From: a virus
Virus record (IMG/VR): IMGVR_UViG_3300035670_000713
Location: 1 to 35,910 of that record
Direction: 5' to 3' (one strand)
Length of the DNA: 35,910 bases
Shown here: positions 35,829 to 35,910 of the stretch, piece by piece
How positions within the stretch are numbered: position 1 is the first letter of the stretch
Layout: each line of letters opens with the position of its first letter
The notes under the pieces: model-generated
Told to the model about the DNA's origin: nothing
The model's input: the letters and a program-made list of their open reading frames with translations, nothing else
Databases searched by the model: none
Position numbers and translations under genes: made by a program

Positions 35829-35910
35829 GGGGCCACCCTCCCCCAAGCGTCACGCATTTCAGTTCCAACCGTTTCCCGAATCTGGCGTTTCGGGGTCGCA
35901 CACACGGCCT
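35829..35910. other. Right genome end, noncoding; candidate packaging or cos-adjacent region
   Basis: No gene is seen. CCCGAA (35875-35880) and TTCGGG (35889-35894) form a 6-bp inverted repeat with an 8-base spacer. The segment precedes the zinc-ribbon, methyltransferase and terminase genes, where phage packaging sites usually lie. No terminal repeat shared with the left window end could be found, so cohesive ends or arbitrary opening of a circular map cannot be told apart. Confidence 0.4.

Noticed and set aside
1-35910. Integrated prophage with chromosome on both sides
   Set aside because: No bacterial genes are seen at either end and the integrase lies in the middle, next to lysis genes, which fits a linear or circularly opened phage genome.

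Overview
The window reads as one complete temperate, long-tailed phage genome of an actinobacterium, in the form it has outside the chromosome. The host assignment rests on the high G+C content, frequent GTG starts, a WhiB-family regulator with its GIWGG signature and iron-sulfur cysteines, an M15-type endolysin, and tail proteins of types common in actinobacteriophages. The phage reading rests on a full set of HK97-type head genes, long-tail genes, lysis genes, a tyrosine integrase with excisionase and repressors, and replication genes. The integrase and its likely attP lie in the middle of the window and the terminase genes near the right end. That is the order of packaged phage DNA, not of an integrated prophage, where the integrase would sit at one end.

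Almost everything is transcribed from the minus strand, so the map is best read from right to left. From 35.8 to 32.3 kb: a zinc-ribbon protein, a ParB-DNA methyltransferase fusion, and the small and large terminase subunits. From 32.2 to 29.1 kb: a tightly overlapping accessory cassette (HTH-like protein, metallophosphoesterase, DUF6378-like protein, glycosyltransferase, Sm-fold-like protein) between terminase and portal. From 29.1 to 23.5 kb: portal, a small surface-type protein, a protein made of 20-residue repeats, a hypothetical protein, prohead protease and major capsid protein. From 23.5 to 20.2 kb: connector genes, major tail protein, and a tail-chaperone pair joined by a canonical -1 frameshift. 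From 20.1 to 12.1 kb: gp10-like protein, tape measure, three minor tail proteins, a tail fibre and a small partner. From 12.1 to 10.85 kb: two membrane proteins (holin type) and the M15 endolysin.

The centre (10.85 to 9.0 kb) is the lysogeny module. A complete tRNA-CAT gene is flanked by tandem 10-11 bp repeats that look like integrase arm sites. The integrase and an XRE-like repressor lie on the plus strand. They diverge from a Cro-like gene and excisionase across a cluster of TACG-based inverted repeats.

The left part (9.0 to 0.15 kb, minus strand) is the early operon. It holds winged-helix and HTH proteins, a replication initiator with iteron-like repeats inside its gene, two HNH nucleases, small acidic proteins, an ERF-like annealing protein, two very small membrane proteins, a PD-(D/E)XK-like nuclease, WhiB, SSB, a secreted transglycosylase and a DUF115-like protein. 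Many neighbouring genes overlap by 4 bases (ATGA or GTGA), which points to translational coupling.

No CRISPR array, insertion sequence or rRNA was seen. The points most worth following up are the intragenic iterons, the full-length tRNA at the presumed attP with repeat pairs on both sides, the 20-residue-repeat protein among the head genes, and the accessory cassette between terminase and portal.
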